From positions 4,433,501-4,497,500 of the forward strand of contig NC_132982.1 of assembly GCF_047496725.1 (NCBI RefSeq): DNA of 64,000 bases, written 5' to 3'. The notes beneath the pieces were generated by a model, which was not told the DNA's origin, ran no database searches, and saw only the letters and a program-made list of their open reading frames with translations. Shown in pieces: positions 63,387-64,000 of the stretch (within the stretch, counting starts at the first letter, position 1; each line of letters begins with the position of its first letter). The stretch comes from Anoplolepis gracilipes (lineage: Eukaryota; Arthropoda; Insecta; Hymenoptera; Formicidae). The position numbers were made by a program, and so were the translations under genes.

Positions 63387-64000
63387 TGTATCCTTATTAT
63401 TTACAATCACACACTTTCCATGCAAGGATAAAACATAATGCAAAATATAGAATCTTTATCTTTCTCGAATCTTCCTATCGCACCGAGAGATGCTGCAAAA
63501 CAATCTAGAATCCAGGATTGCAACTGTGACACTTGACACTGACGCTAAAAACGTACAAGTACAGTTCGCTCGACGTTTTGTCCTGATTGATCAATCAAAC
63601 GTTTCTCGCGAGACTTTAAAATCATAAGAATCAGCCCTAAGTCCATCAAATATGCAGCATCGCAAGTCATGTGATCCAATCAGCGTCAAGGTAGCTTGAC
63701 GCTGATTGGATAGCACGGCGCTTATGACGTTTGCGACACGGCGATGCGACTAATGTAGAATGACATTTATGTACCGGAGTTTCTATTGGCGGTCGAAAGC
63801 GACATCAAACCACAATCTAAATCCACGGCAGGGCAGCAGCTGTCACTTCTCACGATGTTTCCCGGACGTTGGACGGCTTCTAGTTGCTTCTAACTGTTGT
63901 ATGTAATACATGTTTAACAGCGACTGATTTCCAGAATGGCGACCGTCTTTACTTAGAGTGAGAGTACTTATTGTCGCTCCTTACAGTTCATATAATTGAC
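63387..64000. promoter_or_regulatory. SGT1 upstream region, possible bidirectional promoter
   Basis: CpG-richer than the exons, with several CCAAT/ATTGG boxes including the inverted pair at 63674-63711. The ATG near 63,935 opens only six codons (MATVFT) and the ATG near 63,855 thirteen. If a plus-strand gene starts here, only 5' UTR is inside the window. Confidence 0.4.
63674..63711. promoter_or_regulatory. perfect 17-bp inverted repeat of two CCAAT boxes
   Basis: ATCCAATCAGCGTCAAG is followed, after GTAG, by its exact reverse complement. CCAAT boxes point toward both sides, about 290 bp upstream of the SGT1 start. This fits an NF-Y-type bidirectional promoter element. Confidence 0.55.

Noticed and set aside
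1..64000. tRNA, rRNA, known microRNA or CRISPR features.
   Set aside because: Reading for B-box-like GGTTCRA sequences, common insect microRNA sequences and spaced repeats gave nothing convincing. A covariance-model scan was not possible here.

Overview
This is nuclear DNA from an insect, most plausibly a hymenopteran such as an ant. The reasons are AT-rich sequence with dense simple repeats, CpG that is not visibly depleted, short GT-AG introns, mariner-type and other non-autonomous DNA elements, and three recognisable single-copy eukaryotic genes. The species call is inference; nothing here fixes it.

Layout. Roughly 1-53.5 kb is gene-poor. It holds microsatellites, several inverted-repeat (foldback/MITE-like) elements, one poly(A)-tailed retroposon with target duplications, CpG-richer islands that look like promoters or 5' exons, and a few short exon-like open frames that I cannot assign. 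The most striking object is a 1.67-kb palindrome built of smaller palindromes, flanked by perfect 10-bp direct repeats (18,821-20,510).

From 53.5 kb to the end is a compact gene cluster. SRBD1 (minus strand, two coding exons) is a Tex/SPT6-like nucleic-acid-binding protein. CCDC51/MITOK (plus strand, two recognised exons) is a mitochondrial inner-membrane coiled-coil protein of the mitoKATP channel. SGT1/SUGT1 (minus strand, five exons) is the HSP90/SKP1 co-chaperone in a TPR-less form. SRBD1 and CCDC51 are head to head across 2.2 kb. CCDC51 and SGT1 are tail to tail, with poly(A) signals under 100 bp apart. The three genes share no pathway; they look like ordinary housekeeping neighbours. 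The 3' end of SRBD1, including its last codons and stop, has been tandemly duplicated together with a mariner-type MITE, and the MITE appears to supply the gene's poly(A) signal.
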